Part shown: positions 26,345-37,313 of the stretch, piece after piece
Numbering within the stretch: the first letter of the stretch is position 1
Layout: every line of letters starts with the position of its first letter
From: a bacterium
GTDB taxonomy: Bacteria > Bacillota > Bacilli > Lactobacillales > Streptococcaceae
Direction: 5' to 3'
Length of the DNA: 43,877 bases
NCBI GenBank assembly: GCA_905221435.1
Contig: CAJNDD010000014.1
Coordinates: forward strand, 1 to 43,877
Notes under the pieces: model-generated
What the model saw: only the letters and a program-made list of their open reading frames with translations
What the model was told of the DNA's origin: nothing
Databases searched by the model: none
Made by a program: the position numbers and the translations under genes

Positions 26345-26375
26345 AAAACTCAGTTGGTTAACCCAACTGAGTTTT
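26345..26375 (-). terminator. Terminator after the ABC-F gene
   Basis: A 13-bp perfect stem AAAACTCAGTTGG / CCAACTGAGTTTT with a 5-base loop; the minus-strand stem ends in TTTT. It lies between the ABC-F stop and the yfhO start. Confidence 0.85.
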
Positions 26376-26385
26376 GAAGTCTTAT

Positions 26386-28008
26386 TTAGTCTTTCCAAAG
26401 TTCTTTAACTTTTGCTTGTACTTCTGCATTTTCTAAGAATTCATCATAGGTTTCATCAATACGATCGATGACGCCATTCTTAGACAAAACAATGATGTGG
26501 TTTGCCAAAGTTTGGATAAACTCGTGGTCATGACTGGCAAAGATGATTGATTCTTTAAAGTTTTTCAATCCATCGTTCAAGCTTGAGATAGATTCCAAGT
26601 CCAAGTGGTTTGTTGGATCATCAAGTACAAGGACATTTGATTTCAAGAGCATGAGTTTTGAAAGCATGACACGTACTTTTTCTCCCCCTGACAAGACGTT
26701 TACAGGTTTGTTAACCTCATCTCCAGAAAAGAGCATACGACCAAGGAAACCACGTAGGAAGGTATTGTCATCTTCTTCTTTACTTGCAAATTGACGCAAC
26801 CAATCAAGGATTGACTCTCCACCTGCAAAATCAGCTGAGTTGTCTTTTGGTAAGTAAGAACGGCTAGTAGTAACTCCCCACTTGACAGTTCCTTCATAAT
26901 CAATGTCACCCATAATTGCACGAATTAATGCAGTCGTTTGGATGTCATTTTGTCCAATAAGAGCCGTCTTATCACCTGGACGCAAGATGAAACTAATATT
27001 GTCCAAGATAGTTTCACCATCAATCTTGACAGTTAGGTTTTCTACTGTCAAGAGATCATTACCAATCTCACGTTCTGCTTTAAAGTTGATAAATGGATAT
27101 TTACGACTAGATGGCACAATTTCTTCTAGTTCAATCTTGTCAAGCATTTTTTTACGAGACGTTGCCTGTCTTGACTTAGAAGCGTTGGCAGAGAATCGAG
27201 CAACGAATTCTTGCAATTGTTTAATTTTTTCTTCCGCTTTGGCATTACGGTCTGCTAGCAATTTAGCAGCAAGCTCAGAAGATTCCTTCCAGAAGTCATA
27301 GTTTCCGACATAGAGTTTGATTTTTCCAAAGTCAAGGTCGGCCATGTGAGTACATACTTTGTTTAAGAAGTGGCGGTCGTGGGATACAACGATAACGGTG
27401 TTATCAAAGTCAATCAAGAAGTCTTCTAACCAAGTAATAGACTGGATATCAAGACCGTTGGTCGGCTCGTCCAAGAGAAGAACATCAGGTTTACCAAATA
27501 AGGCTTTAGCAAGGAGAACCTTCACTTTTTCACCATTGGCCAATTCGCTCATGTTTTGGTAGTGCAATTCTTCTGGAATATTTAGGTTTTGAAGTAGTTG
27601 AGATGCTTCGCTCTCTGCCTCCCAACCTCCAAGTTCGGCAAATTCACCTTCAAGTTCAGCTGCACGAACACCATCTTCATCGGAAAAATCTTCCTTCATG
27701 TAAATAGCATCTTTTTCTTTCATGATGCTATATAGTTTTTCATTTCCCATGATAACGACATCAATGACACGTTCATCTTCATAGTCAAAATGATTTTGAC
27801 GGAGAACAGAGAGACGTTCATCTGGACCAAGAGAGATGTGACCAGTTGTCGGCTCGATATCACCAGCTAAGATTTTTAAGAATGTTGACTTCCCTGCACC
27901 ATTAGCACCAATTAATCCGTATGTATTTCCTTCTGTAAATTTGATATTGACATCATCAAAAAGTTTGCGATCACTAAAACGTAGTGAAACATCAGATACT
28001 GTAAGCAA
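26386..28008 (-). CDS. ABC-F family ATPase (YkpA/YbiT-like) with TTG start
   Basis: A 540-residue duplicated ATPase without membrane segments, the ABC-F type that acts on ribosomes. Domain 1 has Walker A GANGAGKST (about 34-42), a degenerate signature LANGEKVKV and Walker B VLLLDEPTNGLD. The linker follows (about 240-320). Domain 2 has signature LSGGEKVRV and Walker B VLVLDDPTNHLD, but the Walker A position reads GQNDIQTTAL, without the Gly-Lys-Ser/Thr. The start codon is TTG (28008-28006), supported by AGGAG 8-9 bases upstream. Orthologous to SP_2230. It is a housekeeping translation factor candidate rather than a known resistance determinant. Confidence 0.9.
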   Translation of the reverse strand: MLTVSDVSLRFSDRKLFDDVNIKFTEGNTYGLIGANGAGKSTFLKILAGDIEPTTGHISLGPDERLSVLRQNHFDYEDERVIDVVIMGNEKLYSIMKEKDAIYMKEDFSDEDGVRAAELEGEFAELGGWEAESEASQLLQNLNIPEELHYQNMSELANGEKVKVLLAKALFGKPDVLLLDEPTNGLDIQSITWLEDFLIDFDNTVIVVSHDRHFLNKVCTHMADLDFGKIKLYVGNYDFWKESSELAAKLLADRNAKAEEKIKQLQEFVARFSANASKSRQATSRKKMLDKIELEEIVPSSRKYPFINFKAEREIGNDLLTVENLTVKIDGETILDNISFILRPGDKTALIGQNDIQTTALIRAIMGDIDYEGTVKWGVTTSRSYLPKDNSADFAGGESILDWLRQFASKEEDDNTFLRGFLGRMLFSGDEVNKPVNVLSGGEKVRVMLSKLMLLKSNVLVLDDPTNHLDLESISSLNDGLKNFKESIIFASHDHEFIQTLANHIIVLSKNGVIDRIDETYDEFLENAEVQAKVKELWKD

Positions 28009-28166
28009 TGTTTTTCTCCTATAATATGTGATACATTTATTCTACTAGAAAAGAGAGAAATATTCAAATTTTTGTTTGTCAATTTTATGTCAATTAAGTT
28101 TACAGGTTTATTTACAATGAGTTAGTTGTTTGATTTGAATAATTTTCTGTTATTTTAACAAAAAAA

Positions 28167-28175
28167 TGCTATAAT
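28167..28175 (+). promoter_or_regulatory. Extended -10 promoter of trpS
   Basis: TGC-TATAAT (TGnTATAAT) with no convincing -35. The start point would fall about 22 bases before the trpS ATG, leaving too short a leader for a T-box. Confidence 0.65.
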
Positions 28176-28203
28176 TGAAGAGACCATTTCGAAGGAGAAA
28201 AAA

Positions 28204-29229
28204 ATGACGAAACCCATTATTTTAACAGGAGATCGCCCAACAGGAAAACTGCATATTGGACATTATGTTGGGAGTCTAAAAAATAGAGTATTACTGCAGG
28301 AAGAAGACAAGTATGAGATGTTTGTTTTTTTGGCGGACCAACAAGCATTGACAGATCACGCCAAAGACCCTCAAACGATTGTAGAATCGATTGGGAATGT
28401 TGCCTTGGATTATCTAGCAGTTGGATTGGATCCAAGTAAATCGACTATCTTTATTCAAAGCCAGATTCCAGAGTTGGCTGAGTTGTCTATGTACTATATG
28501 AATTTGGTTTCACTAGCTCGTTTGGAGCGCAATCCGACAGTGAAAACAGAGATTGCTCAGAAAGGATTTGGAGAAAGTATTCCGACAGGATTTTTGGTTT
28601 ATCCAATTGCGCAAGCAGCAGATATTACTGCCTTCAAGGCTAATTATGTTCCTGTTGGGACAGATCAGAAACCAATGATTGAGCAAACTCGTGAAATTGT
28701 TCGTTCCTTTAATCATGCTTATAATTGTGAGGTCTTGGTGGAGCCGGAAGGTATTTATCCAGAAAATGAGAGAGCAGGACGTTTGCCTGGTTTAGATGGA
28801 AATGCTAAAATGTCTAAATCCCTTAATAATGGTATTTATCTAGCAGATGATGCGGATACTTTGCGTAAAAAAGTCATGAGCATGTATACTGATCCAGACC
28901 ACATTCGGGTTGAGGATTCAGGTAAGATTGAAGGAAATATGGTTTTCCATTATCTAGATGTTTTTGGTTGTCCTGAAGATGCTCAAGACATTGCAGAGAT
29001 GAAAGAACACTATCAACGTGGTGGTCTTGGCGATGTGAAGACGAAGCGTTATCTACTTGAAATACTCGAACGCGAACTTGGTCCTATTCGTGAGCGCCGT
29101 ATCGAATTTGCTAAGGATATGGGAGAAGTTTACAATATGCTTCAAAAGGGGAGTGAAAAAGCTCGTGAGGTTGCAGGGCAAACTCTATCTGAAGTTAAGG
29201 GAGCAATGGGACTAAATTATTTTAAATAA
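28204..29229 (+). CDS. trpS: Tryptophanyl-tRNA synthetase
   Basis: A 341-residue class I synthetase that charges tRNA-Trp. HIGH motif His17-Ile-Gly-His20 in [12 protein letters not shown] and KMSKS at residues 202-206. Ribosome site GAAGGAG. It stands alone, with its own extended -10 promoter and a hairpin terminator, divergent from the ABC-F gene and upstream of guaB as in S. pneumoniae. Confidence 0.97.
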   Translation: MTKPIILTGDRPTGKLHIGHYVGSLKNRVLLQEEDKYEMFVFLADQQALTDHAKDPQTIVESIGNVALDYLAVGLDPSKSTIFIQSQIPELAELSMYYMNLVSLARLERNPTVKTEIAQKGFGESIPTGFLVYPIAQAADITAFKANYVPVGTDQKPMIEQTREIVRSFNHAYNCEVLVEPEGIYPENERAGRLPGLDGNAKMSKSLNNGIYLADDADTLRKKVMSMYTDPDHIRVEDSGKIEGNMVFHYLDVFGCPEDAQDIAEMKEHYQRGGLGDVKTKRYLLEILERELGPIRERRIEFAKDMGEVYNMLQKGSEKAREVAGQTLSEVKGAMGLNYFK

Positions 29230-29242
29230 TAGATAAAAAATG

Positions 29243-29294
29243 AATCATAAAGCTATCTCTTCCATAGAATTACAGGGATAGTTTTTTTATGATT
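29243..29294 (+). terminator. Terminator after trpS
   Basis: Inner stem CTATCTCT / AGGGATAG followed by seven T, nested in an outer AATCATAAA / TTTATGATT pairing. Confidence 0.7.
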
Positions 29295-29310
29295 TCTACC
29301 ATAAATATAA

Positions 29311-29338
29311 TTGACAAATTTTCATAGAATGGTATGAT
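29311..29338 (+). promoter_or_regulatory. guaB promoter
   Basis: Perfect TTGACA (29311-29316), 16-base spacer, TATGAT (29333-29338). Leader of about 45 bases; no riboswitch-like structure seen. Confidence 0.75.
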
Positions 29339-29340
29339 AG

Positions 29341-30870
<1,530 letters not shown>

Positions 30871-30880
30871 GTAGTAAAAA

Positions 30881-30910
30881 AGAACTCCTAAATTTCAGGA
30901 GTTCTTTTTG
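30881..30910. terminator. Bidirectional terminator between guaB and recF
   Basis: Perfect 9-bp stem AGAACTCCT / AGGAGTTCT with a 7-base loop, followed by five T on the plus strand and preceded by A-run (T-run on minus). Confidence 0.88.
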
Positions 30911-30922
30911 TTTACAAAGTTG

Positions 30923-32020
30923 TCAATGTTGATTTACAGATATTTTACCGTTTTGGATCCTGAAAACACTAAGATTTTCAGGCAAGTTTTGTAAGTGGTC
31001 TAAACTTGTTGTTGTGATGAAGGTTTGTATAGATTGAGAGATAGTTTCTAGTAATTTTAGTTGCCGTGAGTTGTCAAGTTCACTCATAACATCGTCAAGT
31101 AAGAGTATCGGAGACTCATTAGTAATACTTTCCATTAGTTCAATCTCTGCTAGTTTGATAGAAAGTACAAGACTACGATGTTGACCTTGACTCCCAAAAC
31201 TAGCGTCCATTCCATTGATATAAAAAGCAATGTCATCTCGATGAGGGCCGACACCAGTATTCTTTTTAAACAAATCTCTTGATCTACTTTTTTCTAAAGC
31301 CATTTTAAAAGAATTCGTCAACTGCTCTTCACCAGTAAAGTTGACAGATGATTGATAAGATATTGACAACTCTTCTAATTTATTTGAAATTTCTAAGTGT
31401 TTTATTTGACCAAATTTCTCTAAGTCTTTAATGAATTTTATTCGATGTTTTATGACGCGACAGCCATACTCTACCAACTGATCATCTAAGACTGAAAGAA
31501 AAGTTTCATCAATCTTATGGCTAGATTTTAGATACGTATTTCTTTGCTTGAGTATATGGTTATAGTTTGACAGGTCTGACAAGTAGATTGGTTTAATTTG
31601 TCCCAGTTCGATATCTATAAACTTTCGGCGAATGGAAGGTGCTCCTTTAATTAGCTGGAGATCTTCAGGTGCGAAGAGGACAACATTCATATGTCCGATA
31701 TAGTCTGATAGGCGAGCTTGTTTTAGGTGATTGACTTTAGTCACACGCCCTTTTGGTGTTAAATCAATTTCTAGAGGGATAGAACCTGTTTTTTTCTGTA
31801 GCAAGCCAGAAAGACAAAGTTGCTCGTCATCAAAATGAATGAGATTTTTATCTGTACGAGTCCGATGACTACGTGTCAAGGCCAAGAAATAGATTGCTTC
31901 TAGAATATTGGTTTTTCCTTGTGCATTTTGGCCTAAAAAGACGTTTAATTTTGGATTGAAATCAATTTTTGCCTCTTTGTAGTTTCGAAAGGTTTTAATT
32001 GTTAAATGTTGGAGCCACAT
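30923..32020 (-). CDS. recF: DNA replication and repair protein RecF
   Basis: A 365-residue SMC-like ATPase that helps load RecA at single-strand gaps. Walker A GQNAQGKT (30-37), signature [14 protein letters not shown] near 280, Walker [13 protein letters not shown]. In many Firmicutes recF follows dnaN; here, as in S. pneumoniae, the yaaA-recF pair is 15 kb away and runs against replication. It starts 2 bases after the yaaA stop. Confidence 0.97.
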   Translation of the reverse strand: MWLQHLTIKTFRNYKEAKIDFNPKLNVFLGQNAQGKTNILEAIYFLALTRSHRTRTDKNLIHFDDEQLCLSGLLQKKTGSIPLEIDLTPKGRVTKVNHLKQARLSDYIGHMNVVLFAPEDLQLIKGAPSIRRKFIDIELGQIKPIYLSDLSNYNHILKQRNTYLKSSHKIDETFLSVLDDQLVEYGCRVIKHRIKFIKDLEKFGQIKHLEISNKLEELSISYQSSVNFTGEEQLTNSFKMALEKSRSRDLFKKNTGVGPHRDDIAFYINGMDASFGSQGQHRSLVLSIKLAEIELMESITNESPILLLDDVMSELDNSRQLKLLETISQSIQTFITTTSLDHLQNLPENLSVFRIQNGKISVNQH

Positions 32021-32022
32021 GG

Positions 32023-32391
32023 TTATCTTCCTGGAAAACGTGGAGCTTGTTTGGTTTTAGGTGATAAAGTGTTTTTTTGTTTTTCTTTCTTTACACCCTT
32101 GTTCATCTCTTTGACAAGTTTAGCAATCCTCTCTTTTTCAATCTTATCTGCTTGATACCCTTCTTGCTCTTTTAAACTTGGTTGTGTCAAGGTGATGTCA
32201 ATCTTTAAATCAGGGATGTCAATCGTATCTCCAATACGGATTTTTTTCCCACGTCTACTTTCTAACTCACCATTAAAGTAAACTTGATGATCTATTAAAA
32301 AGGATTTGATAGCACCACCGCTTTGTATAATTCCAAGTTCTTTTAGGAGTGCTTGGAGCGTAATAAATTCTTCAAATAATTTGTATTCCAT
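32023..32391 (-). CDS. yaaA: S4-domain RNA-binding protein YaaA
   Basis: A 122-residue protein with an S4 fold in the first 70 residues ([21 protein letters not shown], then VYFNGE and [10 protein letters not shown]) and a lysine-rich disordered tail. The yaaA-recF order matches Bacillus, where it lies between dnaN and recF. Suggested ribosome-related role; not demonstrated. The C-terminal tail (about residue 95 onward) is more basic and longer than the minimal S4 protein. Confidence 0.85.
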   Translation of the reverse strand: MEYKLFEEFITLQALLKELGIIQSGGAIKSFLIDHQVYFNGELESRRGKKIRIGDTIDIPDLKIDITLTQPSLKEQEGYQADKIEKERIAKLVKEMNKGVKKEKQKNTLSPKTKQAPRFPGR

Positions 32392-32515
32392 AATTCACCT
32401 CAATCTTTGGTATTATACCATATTTTCCCTGAAATAGCTGAAGGAAAGTCAGCTGAAATGAAAACGATTTTACTTTTGAAAGCTATAAAGAGAACAAGAA
32501 AAATTTTGATTTTCG

Positions 32516-32524
32516 TGGTATAAT
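32516..32524 (+). promoter_or_regulatory. Extended -10 promoter of the peptidase-pgsA-ecf gene run
   Basis: TGG-TATAAT, with perfect -10 hexamer, 27 bases before the ATG; the -35 is weak. Divergent from yaaA. Confidence 0.65.
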
Positions 32525-32551
32525 AGAACTCTATATGTAAGGAGGTAAGGT

Positions 32552-33802
32552 ATGGAATTAGTGCCTGGAATTTCAGCACATTTTGTTCAATCCAAAAAGT
32601 TTAAAACAAATAAAATCACTATTCGTTTTACTGCTCCCTTATCTCTTGAGACGATAGCAGGACGTATGTTAAGTGCAAGTATGTTGGAGACGGCAAATCA
32701 AGTTTACCCAACATCTCAAGCTTTTCGCAGATACTTGGCAAGTTTATATGGGACAGATATTTCTACGAGTGCTTATCGTAGAGGACAAGCACATATTCTT
32801 GACTTAACATTTACTTACGTGCGGGATGAGTTTTTGAGTAAAAAAAATGTCTTGACTTCTCAAATTTTGGAATTGGTGAAACAGACTTTATTTGCCCCCT
32901 TAGCTCAAGATGGTGCTTTTGAGCCAGCCTTATTTGAAATTGAAAGAAAACAATTATTGGCTAGTTTAGCTACTGATATGGATGATTCATTTTATTTTGC
33001 TCATAAGGAATTGGATAACTTGTTCTTTCATGATGAACGTCTTCAATTGAGATACAGCGATTTACGAAATCGCATTTCAAATGAGTCTCCGGAAAGTAGC
33101 TACACTTGCTTTCAAGATGCTCTAAAAAATGATCGAATTGATTTCTTTTTCTTAGGTGATTTCAATGAAGTTGAAGTGAAGGAGTGGTTGAGGTCATTTT
33201 CCTTTACTGGGCGTCAAATCGATGTCAAGCCTCAGTATAAGCAACCATATTCAAACGTCCTTCGGGAAGGAATGGTTCGTAAGAATGTGGGCCAATCCGT
33301 TTTGGAATTGGGTTACCATTGTTCTACGAGCTATGGAGACAAGCATCATTTGGCCATGGTAGTAATGAATGGTTTATTAGGTGGTTTTGCTCACTCTAAG
33401 CTTTTTACAAATGTTCGGGAAAATGCTGGTCTAGCCTACACTATCTCCAGTCAATTGGATTTATTTAGTGGTCAATTGAGGATGTATGCTGGCATTGATC
33501 GGGAAAAGCGCAATCAAGCTAGAAAGTTGATGAATCATCAATTACTTGAACTAAAAAAAGGTAATTTTACAGATTTAGAGATTGAACAGACCAAGGAGAT
33601 GATTCGCAGAACCTTGTTGCTCGCGCAAGATAGTCAGAGCTCACTAATCGAGCGAGTTTACTTGAATAGTTTGTTAGGGAAATCTACATCAGATTTTGAC
33701 AATTGGATTGAAAAATTAAATAAAGTTGATAAAGAAGCTATCTGCAAAGCAGCAAATAGTGCTCGATTACAAGCAATATACTTTATGGAAGGAATAGAAT
33801 GA
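32552..33802 (+). CDS. M16 peptidase-like protein without zinc motif (YfmF-like)
   Basis: A 416-residue M16 family protein. The N-terminal half lacks the HxxEH zinc motif, while the C-terminal half keeps R/Y substrate-binding features (RENAGLAYTISS, residues about 290-300). Such an inactive subunit typically pairs with an active one, and the next gene is exactly that. The pair resembles Bacillus YfmF-YfmH, which is linked to EF-P 5-aminopentanol modification. Ribosome site AAGGAGG; ATGA overlap of 4 bases with the next gene. Confidence 0.88.
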   Translation: MELVPGISAHFVQSKKFKTNKITIRFTAPLSLETIAGRMLSASMLETANQVYPTSQAFRRYLASLYGTDISTSAYRRGQAHILDLTFTYVRDEFLSKKNVLTSQILELVKQTLFAPLAQDGAFEPALFEIERKQLLASLATDMDDSFYFAHKELDNLFFHDERLQLRYSDLRNRISNESPESSYTCFQDALKNDRIDFFFLGDFNEVEVKEWLRSFSFTGRQIDVKPQYKQPYSNVLREGMVRKNVGQSVLELGYHCSTSYGDKHHLAMVVMNGLLGGFAHSKLFTNVRENAGLAYTISSQLDLFSGQLRMYAGIDREKRNQARKLMNHQLLELKKGNFTDLEIEQTKEMIRRTLLLAQDSQSSLIERVYLNSLLGKSTSDFDNWIEKLNKVDKEAICKAANSARLQAIYFMEGIE

Positions 33803-35082
33803 CACCAGTTACCTTTGAAGAAAAATATTATCCTGCTGTAAAGGAGACGGTTTATCAGACTCGTCTATCAAATGGATTGACAGTGTCTCTCCTTCCTAAG
33901 AAACAATTTAATGAAGTTTACGGAGTTGTAACAGTTCGATTTGGATCAATAGACACAAGCTTTACACTATCTGAAAAAGGTTTACAGTATTATCCAGCTG
34001 GAATTGCACATTTTCTTGAACACAAACTGTTTGAGAGAGAAAATGCTGAAGATATTATGGAGTCTTTTACACGCTTGGGAGCAGATAGCAATGCTTTTAC
34101 AAGCTTTACAAAAACGAGTTATTTGTTTTCGACAATAGATCATTTATCAGAAAATTTGGATCTACTTGAGGAGTTGGTAACAGTTGCTCACTTTACGGAA
34201 GAGTCAGTTGGGAGAGAGCGGGAAATCATCCAACAGGAACGTGAGATGTACCAAGACGATCCAGATTCGCGTCTGTTTTTTGCTACATTAGCCAATCTTT
34301 ATCTCAATACTCCTCTGGCAGCAGACATTGTTGGAAGTGAAAAATCAATTAACAACATTCAGCTGAATGACTTAAAAGATAACTTTACAGTCTTTTACAA
34401 ACCTGTCAATATGTCTTTGTTTTTAGTTGGGAATTTTGATGTAGATGTGATTGGAAAGTATTTTTCACAAAAGAAATTTAGAAATTTAGAAGACAGGGTA
34501 GTAAACAAGGAGAAGCTTGCTTTACAGCCCGTTAAAGAAACAGACAGTCTCCGGATGGAGGTTTCTTCTCCAAAGCTTGCTATTGGAATTAGGGGAACAG
34601 GTGAGGTGGCAGAAGCAGATTGCTACCGTTATAGTGTTTTGTTGAAATTGTTGTTTACGATGTTGTTTGGTTGGACTTCAAATCGTTTTCAAAACCTATA
34701 TGAGGCGGGAAAGTTAGATGCTTCACTGTCATTAGAAGTTGAGGTGACTAGTCGTTTTCATTTTGTGATGTTGACTATGGATACGAAGGAACCCGTTTCT
34801 CTATCACATCAATTTCGTAAGGCGATTCGTCATTTTAGTAGTGATGCAGATATTACTGATGAACATCTCGATCTTGTTAAGAGTGAGATGTTTGGAGAGT
34901 TTTTTAGTAGTATGAATTCTTTGGAATTTATTGCAACTCAATACGATCCTATGGATGGCGGAGAAACCATTTTTGATTTGCCAAAAATTTTACAAGAAAT
35001 TACTTTGGAAGATGTTTTAGAAGCTGGTCATCGCTTGATTGATGATGGTGATCTAGTTGATTTTACAATCTTTCCAACCTAA
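33799..35082 (+). CDS. M16 zinc peptidase (YfmH-like)
   Basis: A 427-residue M16 peptidase with the inverted zinc motif His71-Phe-Leu-Glu74-His75 in GIAHFLEHKLFE, and the distal Glu in EREIIQQE near residue 150. It is the active half of the two-subunit enzyme with the preceding gene, to which it is translationally coupled. In Bacillus the homologous pair is required for EF-P modification. Whether streptococcal EF-P is modified this way is not shown here. Confidence 0.9.
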   Translation: MTPVTFEEKYYPAVKETVYQTRLSNGLTVSLLPKKQFNEVYGVVTVRFGSIDTSFTLSEKGLQYYPAGIAHFLEHKLFERENAEDIMESFTRLGADSNAFTSFTKTSYLFSTIDHLSENLDLLEELVTVAHFTEESVGREREIIQQEREMYQDDPDSRLFFATLANLYLNTPLAADIVGSEKSINNIQLNDLKDNFTVFYKPVNMSLFLVGNFDVDVIGKYFSQKKFRNLEDRVVNKEKLALQPVKETDSLRMEVSSPKLAIGIRGTGEVAEADCYRYSVLLKLLFTMLFGWTSNRFQNLYEAGKLDASLSLEVEVTSRFHFVMLTMDTKEPVSLSHQFRKAIRHFSSDADITDEHLDLVKSEMFGEFFSSMNSLEFIATQYDPMDGGETIFDLPKILQEITLEDVLEAGHRLIDDGDLVDFTIFPT

Positions 35083-35117
35083 AAGATAAGTAAGCCTAGA
35101 AAGAAGGAATGCTAAGT

Positions 35118-35933
35118 ATGAGAAAAAAAACAATTGGTGAGGTGCTGCGTTTAGCTAGAATAAACCAAGGATTGAGTTTGGAAGAATTGCAGGCAAAAAC
35201 TGATATTCAGATGAATTTATTAGAGGCTATGGAGGCAGATGATTTTGATCAACTCCCTAGTACCTTCTACGCTCGTTCTTTTTTGAGAAAATACGCTTGG
35301 GCGGTTGAATTGGATGAACGAATTATTTTGGATGCCTATGATTCAGGAAGCATGATTACCTATGAAGAGGTAGATGTTGATGAAGAAGATTTGTCTGGTC
35401 GTAGACGATCAAATAAGAAAAAAACCTCTTATCTCCCCTTGTTTTATTTCGTCCTATTTGCTTTGTCAATTTTAATTTTTGTCACTTACTATGTTTGGAA
35501 TTATATCCAGACTCAACCAACGCGTCCTTCTTCGGCAAATTATAGTGTTATTAGCTCAACAACTTCTTCTAGTTCATCTTCTAGCAGTCAGACGTCTAGC
35601 TCATCTTCTTCTGCAGCATCAACTATTACAGTTTCGGGTGAAGGAAATCGCATTGAAGCTCGTTATAAAACGAATAAGGATACAGCTACTGTTCAACTGG
35701 CAGTTTCGGATACAACTAGCTGGATTAGTGTTTCAGGAAGTGATCTGGAAGGTGGTGTGACACTATCCGCAGACAATAAAAATGCAAAAACAACAGTTTC
35801 AACTAAGAATCCCGTTACTATTACCTTAGGTGTAGTGAAGGGAGTTACTTTGACTGTAGATAATCAAACAGTTGATACTTCCAAGTTGACGACTCAGACT
35901 GGAACTGTGACACTTACATTTACTACAGATTAA
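35118..35933 (+). CDS. RodZ-like helix-turn-helix membrane protein
   Basis: A 271-residue bitopic protein. The ATG at 35118 (MRKKTIGEVLRLAR) is preferred to one 9 bases upstream that directly abuts the GAAGGA ribosome site. Cytoplasmic Xre-like helix-turn-helix (about 5-65), an acidic linker, a transmembrane helix (about 105-126), a serine-rich spacer (about 140-165) and a C-terminal beta domain (DUF4115-like). RodZ links MreB to the elongation machinery in rods; in ovoid streptococci it is thought to serve peripheral wall synthesis. mreC-mreD lie 3 kb downstream. Confidence 0.88.
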   Translation: MRKKTIGEVLRLARINQGLSLEELQAKTDIQMNLLEAMEADDFDQLPSTFYARSFLRKYAWAVELDERIILDAYDSGSMITYEEVDVDEEDLSGRRRSNKKKTSYLPLFYFVLFALSILIFVTYYVWNYIQTQPTRPSSANYSVISSTTSSSSSSSSQTSSSSSSAASTITVSGEGNRIEARYKTNKDTATVQLAVSDTTSWISVSGSDLEGGVTLSADNKNAKTTVSTKNPVTITLGVVKGVTLTVDNQTVDTSKLTTQTGTVTLTFTTD

Positions 35934-35943
35934 GGAAAAACCA

Positions 35944-36489
35944 ATGAAAAAAGAACAAATTCCTAATGTATTAACTATTGGTAGAATTCTCTTTATACCT
36001 CTCTTTATTCTTACTTTGACTTTGGACCATTCACAAGGCAGTCATTTGCTGGCAGCGATTATCTTTGCAGTTGCTAGTATAACGGACTATCTTGATGGCT
36101 ACCTTGCTCGCAAATGGAATATAGTCAGCAATTTTGGGAAGTTTGCAGATCCGATGGCCGATAAGCTGTTGGTTATGTCAGCTTTTATCATGTTGATTGA
36201 GTTAGGTATGGCTCCAGCTTGGGTTGTTGCTATTATCATCTGTCGTGAACTTGCGGTGACAGGCTTGCGTTTGTTGCTTGTTGAAACGGGAGGAACGGTT
36301 CTTGCGGCAGCGATGCCAGGGAAAATCAAGACCTTTAGTCAGATGTTTGCTATTATCTTTTTGCTCTTACATTGGAATTTAATTGGTCAGCTGTTGCTTT
36401 ATATCGCTTTGTTTTTCACTATCTACTCTGGCTATGATTATTTCAAGGGTAGCGCTCATGTATTCAAAGGGACATTTGGTTCGAAATGA
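35944..36489 (+). CDS. pgsA: CDP-diacylglycerol-glycerol-3-phosphate 3-phosphatidyltransferase
   Basis: A 181-residue membrane enzyme making phosphatidylglycerol phosphate. The CDP-alcohol phosphatidyltransferase motif D-x2-DG-x2-AR-x8-G-x3-D-x3-D is complete in the segment beginning DYLDGYLARKW and ending FADPMADK. Five to six hydrophobic helices. It starts 10 bases after the rodZ-like gene and overlaps ecfA1 by 4 bases. Confidence 0.96.
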   Translation: MKKEQIPNVLTIGRILFIPLFILTLTLDHSQGSHLLAAIIFAVASITDYLDGYLARKWNIVSNFGKFADPMADKLLVMSAFIMLIELGMAPAWVVAIIICRELAVTGLRLLLVETGGTVLAAAMPGKIKTFSQMFAIIFLLLHWNLIGQLLLYIALFFTIYSGYDYFKGSAHVFKGTFGSK

Positions 36490-37313
36490 AATCGATTATT
36501 GAAGTAAAAAATCTGTCTTTTCGTTACAAAGAAGACCAGGAACATTATGACGTTAATAATGTCTCGTTTCACGTGAAACGGGGAGAATGGCTTTCGATTG
36601 TAGGTCATAATGGGAGTGGAAAATCGACAACTATCCGTTTGATTGATGGCTTGCTTGAAGCAGAGTCTGGGGAAATCTGGATAGATGGGCAATTGCTGTC
36701 CTCTGAGAATGTTTGGGACTTACGCCGTCAAATTGGTATGGTTTTTCAAAATCCAGATAACCAATTTGTGGGGGCGACTGTTGAAGATGATGTTGCCTTT
36801 GGTTTAGAAAATCAGGGACTTCCTCGTGAAGAAATGAAGAAGAGAGTGGCTGAATCTTTGGAGTTGGTAGGTATGCTGGATTTTAAGAAGAGAGAACCAG
36901 CTCGTTTATCTGGTGGACAAAAACAGCGTGTGGCTATTGCGGGAGTTGTTGCCCTGAGGCCAGCTATTTTGATTTTGGACGAGGCTACAAGTATGTTGGA
37001 CCCCGAGGGACGAAGAGAACTGATTCAGACAGTTCAAGAGATTCGAAAAGACCATCAGATGACAGTCGTCTCCATTACACATGACTTAGAAGAAGTTGCG
37101 ATGAGTGACCGTGTCTTGGTCATGAAAAAAGGCCAAGTGGAGTCAACCAGCAGCCCAAGAGAACTTTTTTCTCGGGCTGACCTTGACCAGATAGGGTTGG
37201 ATGAGCCTTTTACTAATCAATTGAGAGAATCTTTGAGAGAGACTGGTTATCGGTTGCCGGATGGCTATTTGACAGAAGGAGAGCTAGAGGACAAGTTATG
37301 GGAATTACTCTAG
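36486..37313 (+). CDS. ecfA1: ECF transporter energy-coupling ATPase EcfA1
   Basis: A 275-residue ABC ATPase with Walker [10 protein letters not shown] (40-48), signature LSGGQKQR (near 143) and Walker [13 protein letters not shown]. It forms the A-A'-T module that energises vitamin and metal-binding S components. No S component lies nearby, so this is the shared (group II) module. It overlaps pgsA by 4 bases and ecfA2 by 16. A parS site covers codons 27-31. Confidence 0.96.
   Translation: MKSIIEVKNLSFRYKEDQEHYDVNNVSFHVKRGEWLSIVGHNGSGKSTTIRLIDGLLEAESGEIWIDGQLLSSENVWDLRRQIGMVFQNPDNQFVGATVEDDVAFGLENQGLPREEMKKRVAESLELVGMLDFKKREPARLSGGQKQRVAIAGVVALRPAILILDEATSMLDPEGRRELIQTVQEIRKDHQMTVVSITHDLEEVAMSDRVLVMKKGQVESTSSPRELFSRADLDQIGLDEPFTNQLRESLRETGYRLPDGYLTEGELEDKLWELL
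36565..36580. promoter_or_regulatory. parS site inside ecfA1
   Basis: A 16-bp perfect palindrome with core GTTTCACGTGAAAC (36566-36579) and flanking C/G. It encodes SFHVK residues of EcfA1. Confidence 0.88.

Noticed and set aside
26386..28008. ABC-F gene as an antibiotic resistance determinant
   Set aside because: Sequence and location match a conserved core gene of the YkpA/YbiT type; no acquired context.
28009..28203. T-box riboswitch upstream of trpS
   Set aside because: The extended -10 leaves a leader of only about 22 bases; no T-box sequence or terminator is present.
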